From Emiliania huxleyi CCMP1516 (taxonomy: Eukaryota > Haptophyta > Isochrysidales > Noelaerhabdaceae): 64,000 nucleotides of DNA. This document shows, in pieces, positions 50,815-62,000 of the stretch; position 1 is the first letter of the stretch; every line of letters starts with the position of its first letter. The notes under the pieces are model-generated. The model made no database searches. It had not been told where the DNA came from and worked only from the letters and a program-made list of their open reading frames with translations. Both the position numbers and the translations under genes were made by a program. The stretch lies in NCBI RefSeq assembly GCF_000372725.1, contig NW_005201249.1, positions 298,280 through 362,279 of the forward strand, in the 5' to 3' direction.

Positions 50815-51660
50815 GAGGTAGGTAGGTAGGTAGAAAGGTGAAGAACAGCCAGGCTCGGACTGGACACCAACGCGGTATGGGTGGACGCTAGACAGATGAT
50901 GACGGCACGCACGAGCGACACACAGACACAAACAAGCTCACAAGACACACAGCCAGCGGGCTGCCACACACCCTGAGTCGGCTTACACATAACTCAAGGC
51001 CATATCCTCCCTGTCGCCCCCCCCAGCACTCCACGGTGCCAAGAGTACAAACAAGGGCACAACGACACAACAGACGACAGGAAGTGACATGCGAGGCTAG
51101 AGCAGGCGTGCTCTACCTCCAGCAATCTCTCCGGCCGGCGAGGCACGGACGAGACCGTGTGTGGGGTCTAGTGAGGTGTCTATGGACGCCCTCCTCAGAG
51201 GCTAGCTGCCTGCGGCTAGCCCTAATCTTGCACTCACAGGCGATGACAATCCAATGTATGAGTGTATGCGAGCAGAGGCGCGTGTGCTAAATCTAGGCCG
51301 CACGTCGTGGCACTATGACGAAGTTAGACGTGCGACCGCAGCGCGCCCGCCGCAGGCTCGGCGGTGCGCGCGTGTTAGCGAGAAACACGCGTTCGCCCCT
51401 GTCGTCTGTTGTGTTGTTGTGCCCTTGTTTGTTCCTTTTGGCACCTTGGAGTGCTGGGGGGGGCGACAGGAAGAATGTGGCCCCGAGTTATGTGTACGCC
51501 AACTCATGGTGTGTGGCAGCCACGCTGGCTGTGTGTCTTGTGAGCTTGTTTGTGTCTGTGTGTCGCTCGTGCGTGTCGTCATCATCTGTCTCGCGTCCAC
51601 CCATACCGCGTTGGTGTCCAGTCCGAGCCTGACTGTTCTTCACCTTTCTACATACATACG
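50815..51660. repeat. Large inverted repeat, arms about 270 bp
   Basis: 50815-51095 and about 51395-51660 are inverted copies with perhaps 85-90 percent identity (words ACACACAGACACAAACAAGC; GGACTGGACACCAACGCGGT). The left arm extends to 51200, where it matches 13490-13675 on the other strand. Spacer between arms about 200-300 bp. No coding potential recognised. Confidence 0.85.
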
Positions 51661-52031
51661 AAAGAGAGAGCGCGATGACTGCTGGCGTACTTACCTCTTA
51701 CGTACACCGGGAAGTCAACAGTGTCGCTCCCTACACAGCACCCTGCGCGCTGTCCACACTGCTCAATGGTGCCTAGGTTTGTAGGTAGCGGAGAGCGAGC
51801 AGGGCGTGGGGCGCTGCCCTCACTCATGCCCGCTCAGCCATGGCGGGGCAGCACGCACCGCCGCTGCAGCCTCCGCCGCCGCCGCCGTAGCCTCCACCCT
51901 CGCCGCCTGCTCTGCTGCGCGCGCCTGCCGCATCGCCTCCCTCTGCTCGCTCGCGGATGGCGGCGGCTCGGAGAGCAGCGAGTTAGCCACGGCGTCGGCA
52001 GTGTCCGCCGGGGTCGAAGCCGTCCTCCTCC
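51661..52031. other. 3' flank of the AP2 gene
   Basis: No independent gene seen. An Ala-rich minus frame is the shadow of GC-rich sequence. Confidence 0.35.
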
Positions 52032-52859
52032 TCATAGCTGCTGGCCTCGGACGGCCCTGCTGCGCATTGCGGCGGCGATTGCTGCGGTTGCGGCTCGAGC
52101 AGGCGGATGGTCCCACAGGTGCCGCGCACGCGCCAGCGCCGCCTCCTCGGCGGTGACGAAGTAGCCGAGGAAGAACCGCTTGCCGCCAACCCACACCCGC
52201 AGCTGGTACTTCTTGCTGCCTTGCTTCGGGCAGAAGCTCACGCCTTTGTAGCCTGTGCTGCTGCTGCTGCTGGCGACCAGAGTCATGCCCTCCCTCTCCG
52301 CCTGCCGGACTGCCTCGGCGCCAGCAGCAGAGGAAGGCACGGGTGGCGGCGGCGGCGCGATGAGATCGCTGGTGTCCCTGCCCGCCTCCCAGCGGGCGTA
52401 GAAGAGCGCGGCCTGCTCGGCGGTGGCGAAAAGGCCGAGGAAGACTTTCTTGCCGCCAGCTTTCACCCTCAGCAGGTACTTCTTGCTGCCGTGCTGCTTC
52501 GGGTGGTAGCAGACGCCTTTGTAGCCTGTGCTGCTGCCGCTGGCGACCAGAGTCAGGCCCTCCCTCTCCGCCTGCCGGACTGCCTCGGCGCCAGCGGCAG
52601 TGGGAGCAGAGCGGGTCTGCAGCAGCTTGGCGGCGTCGGCGCGGCCGTACTCTGAGCGAGCGTAGGCGGAGGCCGCCTCTTCGGCGGTGGCGAAGGAGCC
52701 GAGGTGGACTTGCTTGCCGCCATCCTTCACCTGCGCCACAAACTTCTTTTTGCTGCGGTCGTAGGTCACGTTCTTGTAGCCAGTCGTGTTCCTCTTGGTG
52801 ATCAACACGAGGCGCTCGGAAGCCTGTGGCCCGCGACGAGTTCGCGCGAGCGGCGCCAT
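52032..52859 (-). CDS. Protein with three AP2/ERF-type DNA-binding domains
   Basis: Start at 52859 (MAPLARTRRGPQASERLVLI) has a good context; 275 residues, no introns. Three AP2-like units: GYKNVTYDRSKKKFVAQVKD ... KQVHLGSFATAEEAASAYAR; GYKGVCYHPKQHGSKKYLLR ... KKVFLGLFATAEQAALFYAR; GYKGVSFCPKQGSKKYQLRV ... KRFFLGYFVTAEEAALARAR. Each has the G-Y-K-x-V, L-G-x-F-x-T-A-E-E-A-A core. Linkers repeat a conserved AEAVRQAEREGLTLVAS word. Tandem AP2 domains of this kind are abundant in haptophytes and apicomplexans and act as transcription factors; some come from homing endonucleases, but no HNH domain is present here. Confidence 0.9.
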   Translation of the reverse strand: MAPLARTRRGPQASERLVLITKRNTTGYKNVTYDRSKKKFVAQVKDGGKQVHLGSFATAEEAASAYARSEYGRADAAKLLQTRSAPTAAGAEAVRQAEREGLTLVASGSSTGYKGVCYHPKQHGSKKYLLRVKAGGKKVFLGLFATAEQAALFYARWEAGRDTSDLIAPPPPPVPSSAAGAEAVRQAEREGMTLVASSSSSTGYKGVSFCPKQGSKKYQLRVWVGGKRFFLGYFVTAEEAALARARHLWDHPPARAATAAIAAAMRSRAVRGQQL

Positions 52860-53037
52860 GGTCAAAATGAAAAGAATTTGAGTTGTGCGCGCAGGTCGGC
52901 GTGGACGGGGCGAGGAACGCGCCGAGCGGGGCGCCGCCTCACCGGCCCAAGTTGCGGGTGGAGCCATGCCCGAGGTGGGTGCCGGAGACACCATACCACA
53001 CCACCGAAAAGTTGGAACCCACGCATCCCGCAGTGAT

Positions 53038-53496
53038 ATGCTGTCGGTCTGGGCTTGCGCAATCACGGGCTACTCGGCTGTGATGAGCACGCCGGGCTGC
53101 CGTGCCTGCGCGTGGATGAGTACGCCGGGCAGCCGTGCCTGCGCGCGGATGAGCACGCCGGGAGAGCGCGCCGACCTGGGCGAGGACGGGCTCGCCGGGG
53201 CACAGTGGTCCCGAGCCAAATGGGCAACGGAGAGAGAGACGACCGATGACGGGGCGTGCTACATTGTCGAGGACGAGGACGCCCCGGATCCGTCCAAGCA
53301 GTGGTTCTTCTGCTCCGACCCGGCAGAGGACGACAGCATGCAGTGCGAGCTCGTGCCGGAGTGGATGGGAACAGCGCCTGACGGAGGGTGAGGGAGCGCA
53401 CAGTCGCCCAAGCCACGCACGCATTTTCACTCCCGCATTGTTTGCGTGCCCAGGCACGCGGTCTGGCTCTGCTCGAAGCCAAAGGTGACGAAGTAG
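53038..53496 (+). CDS. Small acidic Cys-containing protein of unknown function
   Basis: Exons 53038-53387 and 53454-53496 join in frame with a 66-nt GT-AG intron. Near the start are three tandem copies of a 13-residue unit (MSTPGCRACAWMS type). The second half, ACYIVEDEDAPDPSKQWFFC ... CELVPEWMGTAPDGG plus HAVWLCSKPKVTK, has paired W-x-x-C motifs suggestive of a small Cys/Trp module. The start is uncertain because the frame is open upstream. Family not recognised. Confidence 0.55.
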
Positions 53497-54036
53497 CCCC
53501 GCAGTCTCCTCCCGGAGCGCGCAGGTTGCAGTCGCTTGCCCTTGGCAAGCCGAGCTCTGTCGCGGTCCTGCGAGATCGCGCCTTGGCGCCGGATGGCCCT
53601 GGGCGAGCGTGTACGTTGTCGGTGTGTGAGAGCGCGAGCGTACATCTCCCTTCCCATGAGTACCGCCACACATGTCTCCGTCCGCATGTTCGATGTTGAG
53701 AGCGTGCGCTGCGCGTCCCTCTGCCTCTCTCGCTCTGTCTCTGCGCGTAGGTACTCATGCACAACTCGCTGCGGTGCCTCTCTCAGAGGGATTCGCCGTA
53801 CAAAAACGAATACAAATGGAAGCGAGCGCGCACACGGGTCACGGCGTCTCGGCGCTCCGCTGGCGGTGGCGCTGCCCGCTGCGCCACCACCGGTGCACAG
53901 CGGGCCAGCCGCGCGCGCCCAAGAGTTGAGGCCCAGAGCGTGCAGGTCGGTATTATGGGATTTTTGAGGTCAGGACTCACCGCGCGCGCGGACACGACTG
54001 CCCGGCGGCGGCGCGTTATCTAATATCAAACTCGTG
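53497..54036. other. Spacer between convergent genes
   Basis: No gene supported. Frames are Arg/Ser-rich and show no domain. Confidence 0.35.
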
Positions 54037-54919
54037 TCAGTCATCCGGCTGCGGCGTCACGCTGCGGATCGCCATCGCGGTGGATCTGCTGCGCGCCCCA
54101 ACAAGCGACTGGGGCAGCTGCGGCGGAGGCTCGTCGGGACGGGGAGGCAGAGGGGCGAGGCCGGGCAGGGGGGGAGAGGAGGGTGCCCTCAGATCCTCGG
54201 TGAGGGCGGCCACCAGCTGGCGCACGCCGTCCAGCGAGAAGTGAGACATCGAAGTGGAGCCGTCGGAGATGTCCACCGTGACGACAGGCGGGAGGGCGGA
54301 GGGCTCACTTCCTAGCGGGTCGATCTCCGACGCCGCCTGAGATGGCAAGCGCGCCACGCTGCAACTGAGCCACACTAGCTGTGTGTCTGTGCAACGGTAC
54401 ACGCCGACTCTCGGAGCGGCTAGCGGAGCGGCGCACACCCGTCTTAGCTCCTCCACTTGCTCGCCTCGCACAGAGAGCATCCGTCCCGACACTTCGATCT
54501 GGATGCTCGCCTGCTCGCGGAGGAGGCAGGCCTGTCAGGAGACACCACACGCAGCACGGGCCGGCCCGAGGAGGCATAATGCGCGCCGCGCGCGAGCGAC
54601 GCCCGAGCGGCCGAAGCATCATATTGTCCACAGCAACCTCACTGGTGGCGTCTGCAAGACCGCCGCGGCCGCCTGCTTCCCAACTCGGGTCGTCGGACCT
54701 CAGGTCGCATGCCGTCCCGTCGTTGGACCTTTCCTTGGACAGCAGCGACCTGAGCCCCGCCGACACGGCGCAGAGCGCGCAGGCAAGCGCGGCCAACGCT
54801 CCCGCCGCGTAGGCCAAGATCTCTGCTTCTCGGGATTGAGCAGATTCTCTGGCCAACTGTAGCAGCCACGAAGGGGGCGGCGAGACGTTCTCATCCTCCC
54901 CCGGGGGCTCGAAGATCAT
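54037..54919 (-). CDS. Single-pass membrane protein of unknown function, two exons
   Basis: Exon 1 from 54919 begins MIFEPPGEDENVSPPPSWLL and contains a clear membrane helix (ILAYAAGALAALACALCAVS) before an acidic linker (SEVAVDNMMLRPLG). Exon 2 (from about 54515 to 54037) gives ASIQIEVSGRMLSVRGEQVE and VYRCTDTQLVWLSCSV, then VVTVDISDGSTSMSHFSLDG and a Pro-rich C-terminus. The exact splice borders were not fixed. No family recognised. It is upstream of, and on the same strand as, nothing clearly related. Confidence 0.5.
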
Positions 54920-55249
54920 CCTCGAACGAAGCCCTATGTCGCGCGATCCGAGTGGGGCGCGACGCTGTTCACAGCCTTGTTATGAGAAGAAAATACGTCG
55001 TATGCGCTATGCGCTGGTCTGTGAGAGGTTGAGGTGCGAGCCCTGGAGAGGCCCTGGGGATGGGGGGAGACTACCCGCGGGCCTAGAAGGCCCGCGCGCA
55101 GGGGGGTGGGTTCACACACACGCTCTCTGGTTTGCGTTTGGGCGTGTGTGTGTTTGTTGGTTTGGCGCGGGCCGATTTGGCGGCGGCGGGTTGATGTCGT
55201 GGCGTCTCTCCCCCATTTTGCTCGAGAAGAAAATTCAATAGCACTTCCC
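54920..55249. other. 3' flank of calpain homologue B
   Basis: No gene seen. Contains GTGT-rich words at 55140-55165. Confidence 0.35.
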
Positions 55250-58200
55250 TCACATCACCGCGCAGCCTCTGCTCCCCTTCTCGTCTCTCACCGCGGCCGG
55301 CACGTCCGGCTTCACGCCGAGCTGCTGCAGCTGCGAACGCAGCACCTGCACGCGCGCGGGCAGTAGACGGGTCAGAGTGGAGCTCGTTATCTCCGCAGGG
55401 TGCCAACATTTGTGCCTTTGTCTCGGCGTTGGCCTGCTTGAGCGCGGCCAGATACTGGTCGTACTGCTCTTTGGCGTGCGCCTGCACCTGGTTGGCGTAT
55501 GCCGCCAGCTCCGCCTGCGAGATCTGGCCGTCGCCGTCCAAGTCCGCGGCCGCAAAGACGTCGCCCGCTGCGCCGCCGCCTGCGCCGCCGCGGCCGCCTG
55601 CTGCTGCTGCGCCGCCGCCAGCGATCAGCGCGGGCGAGACGCCTCCCCGCCGGAGCAGCTCCTGCTCCTTGCGCACAAGGGCGGCGTACTTCTGCTCGAG
55701 GGTGTCGAGCTTGTCGAGTACGCGGCTCAGGCCAGTCGGGTTGCCGCACTGGACGCATTCGGCACCGCAGCGCGGCTTCACCTTCTCGAACTTGTGCTCG
55801 TAGTCGGTGTAGAGGGTGAGCGCGTACTTGTGTTGCACGCCCGGCCGGTCGGTGTAGGGGATGACGATGTATTTACTCCCCTCGTCCGGCTCCAGCTGGC
55901 CTAGCTCGAGCCACTGCCCGTCGCCCCGCCTCAGCTCCGCCGTCTGCAGCACCTGCGGCGGCGCGGGCCCGTCCAGCTTGATGTGGTCCCCCTCGCCTAA
56001 GCCATGCCGTGGACATGTCATGGACAGTCAGGACGCAAACGCTTCACGCCCCCCCTCTCGCCCTTGCAGACGACGAAGCCGACGGTGGGGTAGTCTGGCT
56101 CCGTCTGCAGCCCGGCAACGTCGCGCATGTCCGTCTTGACATCGTGCAGCTCAAGGAAGAGGAAGCAGCGCGTCTTGTGCGGCAGCGTGATTTGGAACTG
56201 GCAATTCTTGGACCACTCGTCGACCGATCCTGTGAGCGGCCCACCGGCGCAATCCTCGTCTCCGAGCTGATTGCCCGGGCCGCCCGTCGACCACGCGTCG
56301 AGCAGCGTCGTCCGCCGCCAGTCCTCCTCGGGCTTGACCTCGGAGAAGCCAAAGTCGGGGATCCCTACTCAGGGTGGCAGTTGTGTGAGGAGACGCTGCC
56401 CGCGCACGGACGCTGGAAAGTGGCCGGAGGATGCCGTCGTCGTCGCGGTCGTCGGACAGGAGCGTGAGCTTGAAGAGCGACTCGCGGCCCGGCTCGAAGA
56501 GGAAGGGCATCAGGATGTAGGGCGTCTCGGATGACTTCTCAAAGGTGTACTCGACGGTCACCTGAGCGGTGGGCGGGTCCGCATCGCCATCGATAGGAAA
56601 TGCGGCGGGCGTCTCCTTTGGCTCTGGAATGGCACCTGCCGCGAGAAGCGCGGCTCCTTGCAAAAGACAAAATCGCCGCCGTCCTCCTCGTCGCCATCCT
56701 TGAGCACGAGCTTTCGCCGCTTGTGGTCCGTGGGGTCCTCGTTGCCGCGAAAGATGTAGAAGCCTGTGGACAGCATGTGTGGGCGTCGGACGCGTCCCGG
56801 CCCCGCAAGCCGCCGATGCATGAAAATGATGGGAGCCGATGGCATTCGAATAGTGCCGGCCGTGGCCCGCCGACTTGCGCGCATCGGGCTGCGTGAGCTT
56901 GATGACGAGCTTGGTCTTTGGGCGCGTGATGTTGAGGATCCACTGGTTGTTGTTGCGCCATGAGATGAAGTTGGTGCAGCCGCCCGCCTGCGGAATGTGG
57001 CATGAGACACGTCTTATCGACGCGAGTAGAGGCTTGGGGCGGAGCCGCTGCGGCCGAATATGGCGCTGAAGGCGGAGCCATAGGTGGTCGCGGGATGGCT
57101 CGGACCGTCTCATCCATCCAGCGCGACTTGACGGCGAAGCGCGTCCAGAGGTCGTCGAGCATGCGGCACATGTACACCTTGGTGAAGTGCTTGCAAAAGT
57201 CGGCATACTCGATCCAGAAGGTGCCGTCGCTCGACGACTTGGAGAAGTGCAGCATCTGGCGCAGCCGCGAGTTCCACGCCGCAGAGTCGTCGGACCACTT
57301 GCCGTTCCACTCGGTCGCCTCCCCCGACTCGTCGAGCGGGATGCGCAGCCGCATGAGCTTGTTGTCCTCAAAGTCGCCCCCCGTCACCATGCAGTAGGTG
57401 CGGTTGACGAGGATCCCCTTCTTCTCGGTCTGCGGCCGCGGCTCGCCCTTGGTGGAGCAAGTGCAGCCCACCACGTGTTCCGTCTTCATCTTCTCCATCA
57501 CCTCGTCCCACAGTCGCTCCGGGACCTCGCCCTTCGGGATCCACTGCTTTACGCCGCCTCGGTCCGCCTCATCCCGCGTGAGGTCGAACTTGTACCCAAT
57601 GCCGCCCGTCAAGTCCTCGAGGCCCTGCGTCACCTATGGACGTGTGTGTCGTGGACGCGTGTCTGGACACGTGTCCCTCCCTGTCAACTCCTCGAGGCCC
57701 CGCTTCACCGTGCCGCCCTGCATCGCCTCGTAGCTGCCCGAGTACTTTGCAAACACCTTCTCCATGATCATCACCCAATACACTGACGGGTCCACGTTGC
57801 GTGCGAAGGCCGGCTTGCCGTCGGCCGTGCACGGGATGCGGTCGTCCACCAGAATCACCTGATAGCCGATGCGAGAGCCGTGACGCGACTACTAGACGCG
57901 TGGCGCGCGACTGCTTGGGGACCGCCTGCCAGTCGTCGTCAGAAAGTGGGTCGTCACGGTAAATCTTACAAACAAAGAAGCCCTTGTCCGCGTGCAGCTC
58001 CGACTCTCCAAAGAAGAAGCGGTCGAGCTGTTCGCGGTTGCCTATTGTTGACTCAGCGGCAGGTGACGATCCGATCTCTAGATAGCAGCGGCTGGATGAT
58101 TGCGGTCGCCAGAGACGATGTTGATCGCGGAGAGAAGCCAGCGATTGTCGATGCCCGGGCCCTGGATCACATTCTCCACCTCCCAGTCGTTCTTGAAGAG

Positions 58201-59549
58201 CTTGGGCGTGTCGGTCCACTCGCGAGGCCGCCGCCACTGCGTCACGACAGGCATGCCAGCCACCGGCTTGCCCTGGTTGTACACGGCGGGCTGGTCTTCG
58301 CCCGCGGCGCTCCCCGGCGCCTTCGGGAAGTCCGGGTCCACAAAGAGCCCACCGTTGGCCGCCGCATTAGCCTCGGCGAAGGCGACAAGCTCCTTGTGCT
58401 TCTTCTTGACGTTGTCCGAGAGCGGCTGCCCCTCGATCGTCATCATCGGCACGTTCTCTTTCCACTTGTCAAGCCGCTGCGCCTCCTCGAGCTCCATACG
58501 CTGCGCGTGGCCAAGCTTGCCGTCATCGCCGAGCTCCTCGCGCGTCTTTGAAATGTCATGCTTCGCGGCGGGCGGCTCGATCGCGCTCCTGGTGCCGGCT
58601 CCTGGGCCAGCGATGCCCTGCGGCCGAGCGCGGTCGCCAAGATCGACGCCTCCTGTCGAGACGGAGCCACCTACTCGCGAGCTGAACCGTAACGCACTGC
58701 TCTTCATCACGCTGCCTGCGGAAACCAGGGCGCCGTTGAGCTGCTTGACGGTGATGGACGCGTCGGTGCTGTAGAGGGCGACAACGAAGGCGGCCTCCTG
58801 GCCCGGGGCAAAGGTGGAGGCGAGCAGCGTGTATGCGCCCGCCGCGGGCAGCGCGACCTCTGCCGACACCTCCTGCGTCCCAATCTCGAACTGCGATGCG
58901 CCGACCTGCTTCTGCCCGAGCTCCTCGTAAGGCCCCGAAACAAGGCCGCCGCCCGAGCCGAAGACGAGGAGGCCAATCGCGGGGGCGAGCGAGCTCGTCT
59001 GCTCCTGTGGGCAGGAGGGTTGAGGGGCGGGTGAAGGAGGGAAAATGGCCCACGTGGGGTGCTGTGCGAGGGGGAGAGGAGCAGCCGCCCGGTTCGCGCG
59101 CCTGGAGCGCCTTGGCGTCGGCGTCGCGCTGCTCAGCAGCTGCCTTTTGCGCCTCGGCCGCCAGCTGCACATGTGCCTCCTGGAGCCTCACCGCCTCAGC
59201 CGGTGCCACCTATTGACGTTGTCGTTCCAGGTAAGTTTGTGCAAACTGGCGTAGTCTGGGCAGGAGGGTTTCCAGGCGTCGCCTTGAGCGATAGGACTGC
59301 GACCAATGTGGTCGGCGCCGACACGCGAACCTCAAACTGCGGGTTCTGCGCCCACGTCTCGGGGTTGTTTGGGCATCCACCCGCAGTGCCCGCCTGGACC
59401 GACCACGCGCCAGACAAGCCTCGCTCGTGCCAGTCGCCCGAGGCGGGGAGCTGAGGGAGGCAAGGGGTGAAACTGGTGGGGAAGGGATCGGGTGAGGAGG
59501 TGATGGTAGCGATGGCGGTCAATGAGATCGGGGCGGCGAGTCTAGACAT
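55250..59549 (-). CDS. Calpain-like protein B, catalytically dead, with EF-hand
   Basis: Domain order: domain-III-like unit (SGAWSVQAGTAGGCPNNPET), Ala/Glu-rich linker (AEAVRQ type helix), second domain-III-like part (LPAAGAYTLLASTFAPGQEA), a C2 peptidase-like core (WTDTPKLFKNDWEVENVIQG ... DNRWLLSAINIVSG; YEAMQGGT; EWNGKWSDDSAAWN; DGTFWIEYADFCKHFTKVYM), two more domain-III-like units (GGCTNFISWRNNNQWILNIT; VDEWSKNCQFQI), and an EF-hand DLDGDGQISQAE before a coiled coil. The catalytic Cys is replaced by Arg (DNRWLL for DCWFL), the His segment is LVNRTYCMVTG and the Asn is replaced in LRIPLDE. So it is a non-peptidase calpain homologue, perhaps a calcium- or membrane-dependent scaffold. At least ten small introns. 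Confidence 0.85.
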
Positions 59550-61968
59550 CGGTATTGTCTCGCACCGGCTCGAGGATGCAACCGGCTGGCGAGGCGGCGC
59601 TCAGGTGGAAAGGCATCTGCACGGCGGGCTCGTACGTGCATGGTACAGCGATGTACTCGACACCCGGCTCGAGCTCGGCCTCGAAGCAGACCTGTGGATG
59701 TGGCATGGACAGGTCAAAGACCTGGCCCCGGCTCGAATATGGTGAAAGGCCAACCTGCCGCGACTTGCCGAACCGGGAGCAGCCGAGCAGCTCCTCTTCG
59801 CGGAGGTACCGCTTGCGCCGCGCCGCTCCCTCGCCGCTGGAGGCCTTGAGGAGGTAAAGCCCGATGGCGTGCGGGTATGAGTCCGAGTCGAGGTTGCCGT
59901 CCAGCTCTGCGTCGGGCTGGGCGAGCGCGAGCAGCGCCGACGTCTTAGAGGCCACAGTGAGACGGTACTGTGGGTTGCAGCGCCAACGCGTGCCAGGTGC
60001 GCGTGAGACGCACCCTCCCGCGCTGGCCTGCGTCCACTCGCCGGCAAGTGTGGCGCGCGAGGTGTCCTCGTACATCCGGCACACGTAAACCTTGGTGAAG
60101 CCGGCGATAAAGTCGCCAAACGTCATCCAAAAGGTGCCGTCCTCCGGCGCACCCCCGAGGGCGGCGGCGGGCCCCTGCTGCGCAGCCCACTCGCTCGACC
60201 CGCTGCTCCACGCGCCACTCCACTGACAGAGGGGCACAACCCGGCCGTCTGCTCCGGGCTTGCCGTAGCAGACGCGCATCCGCACCATCTGCAGCCCCTC
60301 TGCCTCGCGCATCTCCACGACAGGGTGGACGAGGGGGCGGTACCTACACGCAGAGAGTCCACCACCGTGAAGAGACGACAGCCTCTTCCGCCGGAGGCTG
60401 GACGAAGGGTGTGTAACTGGTCGTCGGGCAGCGCTGCCACCTCCCCGTCGGCAGCGTGCTTCTTCTTGAAGGTTGCGCCGAGCAGATGGCCGGCTGAGAG
60501 CAGCCCAGAGAGGCGGGTCCACATCACTCCGGAGGTGACGTCCGCTGACGGTGTGACCTGCTGCTGCTTCTCGCCGAGAAAGGGACCGTCGCGGAGGTAG
60601 ATCTTGTCTGAGTAGCCGCCGGTGAGGTCCTCAAGCGAGGCGCCCACCCGCCCGCCCGACATGGCCTCGTAGCAGCCGTACATCTTCGCGAGGCCTGCAT
60701 ACTCAGCGGGGTTGTGGACACGTTATGAACGCGCGTCCTGATTGGCACGGTGCAACCATATGTGTGCGGTGGGGGCTCACCTTTGAGTATGATTGCGACC
60801 GGCCCCTCGCGCGGCTCGCCCTCCGAGGAGTAGGCGAGCTGGCGCTTGCCGTGGCACGGGAGGAGATCGTCCACGACCACCGTTTGCCACCGCCCGTCCT
60901 TGAAGAAACGCAGCCCGTGCATCCCCGCGCCCTCCTGCGACCAAGCGAGCACGCGGCCGAGCAGCCCCGGCCGCGAGCGAACCATTGCAATAGCGCCGAG
61001 GATATGCCGATCCTCGAGGCCGTCGCGCGGGATGATCAGCGTGCCCGGCTTGCCATACGTCCCACCCAGGTCGCCGCCACCCGAGAGCGCGTGCAGGCGG
61101 GCCCACGCGTCAATCTTTTTTGAGCGCGCGGCAGGTGCGCCGGAGATGTAGAGCGTCTTCGAGTCTTTACCGGCGCAGTTGAAGGAGCCGTCCTCGTACA
61201 CGGTCTTACCTCGGCCCTGCTGCTCTGCCAGCTCGGCAAGCGCAGACTTGATGGCGGGGTCGTCGCCAATGGATGCCGCCGCGCCGCTGCTGGCTTGCGC
61301 CGAGGGAGCCGCGGCTGGCTGTTTTGGTAGCGGCGTAGCCGACCGAGGGTGAGGCTCTAGCGTGAAGTCGCCGCCCTCGTGGCCGACGCCCAGGGTGAAA
61401 TCTCCCTCCTGAGGCGCATCAGATACCGGGCTGCAAGAGCGCGTGGGTGGGAGCAGCGCAGTGCTCTGCTTACCTGCCCGGGCTCAAAGGTCGATGCCAG
61501 GATCACGTAGCACTCACCCTCTCCGAGCGGTGGGCAAGCAAAGGTGACCCGCTGCGCGGCGGAGGCCTTGTACTTTGACTTTGTGACGATCATAGAGCTG
61601 CTCATCGTCGGCCCGACTGGCACCCCCAGCTTCCCCTTGAGCACCACAAGGCCGATCGGCAGCAGCGCCTGCCCAGATGGCAGCGGCAGGGCGGTCGAGT
61701 GGTGCTCGGCGTGGCACGCGCGTGGCCACTTCGAGATACGAGTGCCCAGTTATCTCGCATCTATCGCGCGGGCGTCCGGCGCTTGCTTCTGCGACAGCTC
61801 GACGATGCAATCGCCGGCAGTAGAGGGGGCGAGGGTAAACTGCGGGTTGGCCGGCCATGTCGGGTGCTTTGGACACCCGCCCGTCAGCTCTGGGCCGCGC
61901 CAGCTGCCATCCACACTCTTCTCCGCCATGCGCCAACCGTCAGAAGTGTTGGTTGTAACTGAATTCAC
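59542..61968 (-). CDS. Calpain-like protein A, catalytically dead
   Basis: Starts MNSVTTNTSDGWRMAEKSVD. Domain-III-like N-terminal unit (GGCPKHPTWPANPQFTLAPS ... LGEGECYVILASTFEPGQ), a linker, then the C2-type core (RSKKIDAWARLHALSG; TLIIPRDGLEDRHILGAIAM; GMHGLRFFKDGRWQTVVVDD; GCYEAMSGGRVGASLEDLTG; CQWSGAWSSGSSEW; DGTFWMTFGDFIAGFTKVYV) and a C-terminal domain-III-like unit (GGCVSRAPGTRWRCNPQYRL). The expected G-D-C-W-F is E-D-R-H-I, so Cys is Arg here too, and the N-P-W-G box is missing. Several introns. The stop TAG lies inside ATGTCTAG, the first codons of the possible start of gene B, so A and B either overlap or are one larger gene joined by an intron. Confidence 0.8.
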
Positions 61969-62000
61969 GACGTGCGTCCCTTCGCGAGCAGCCGCGCATC
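61969..62000. promoter_or_regulatory. Very short bidirectional start region
   Basis: Only about 32 bp separate the predicted starts of calpain A (minus) and the glycosyltransferase-like gene (plus). Either both promoters overlap the genes, or one start lies further inside or upstream than modelled. Confidence 0.4.

Noticed and set aside
52859-53066. Upstream extension of the AP2 protein to 53066
   Set aside because: The extension is Pro/Arg-rich without conservation; the ATG at 52859 has a better context and sits just before the first AP2 unit.
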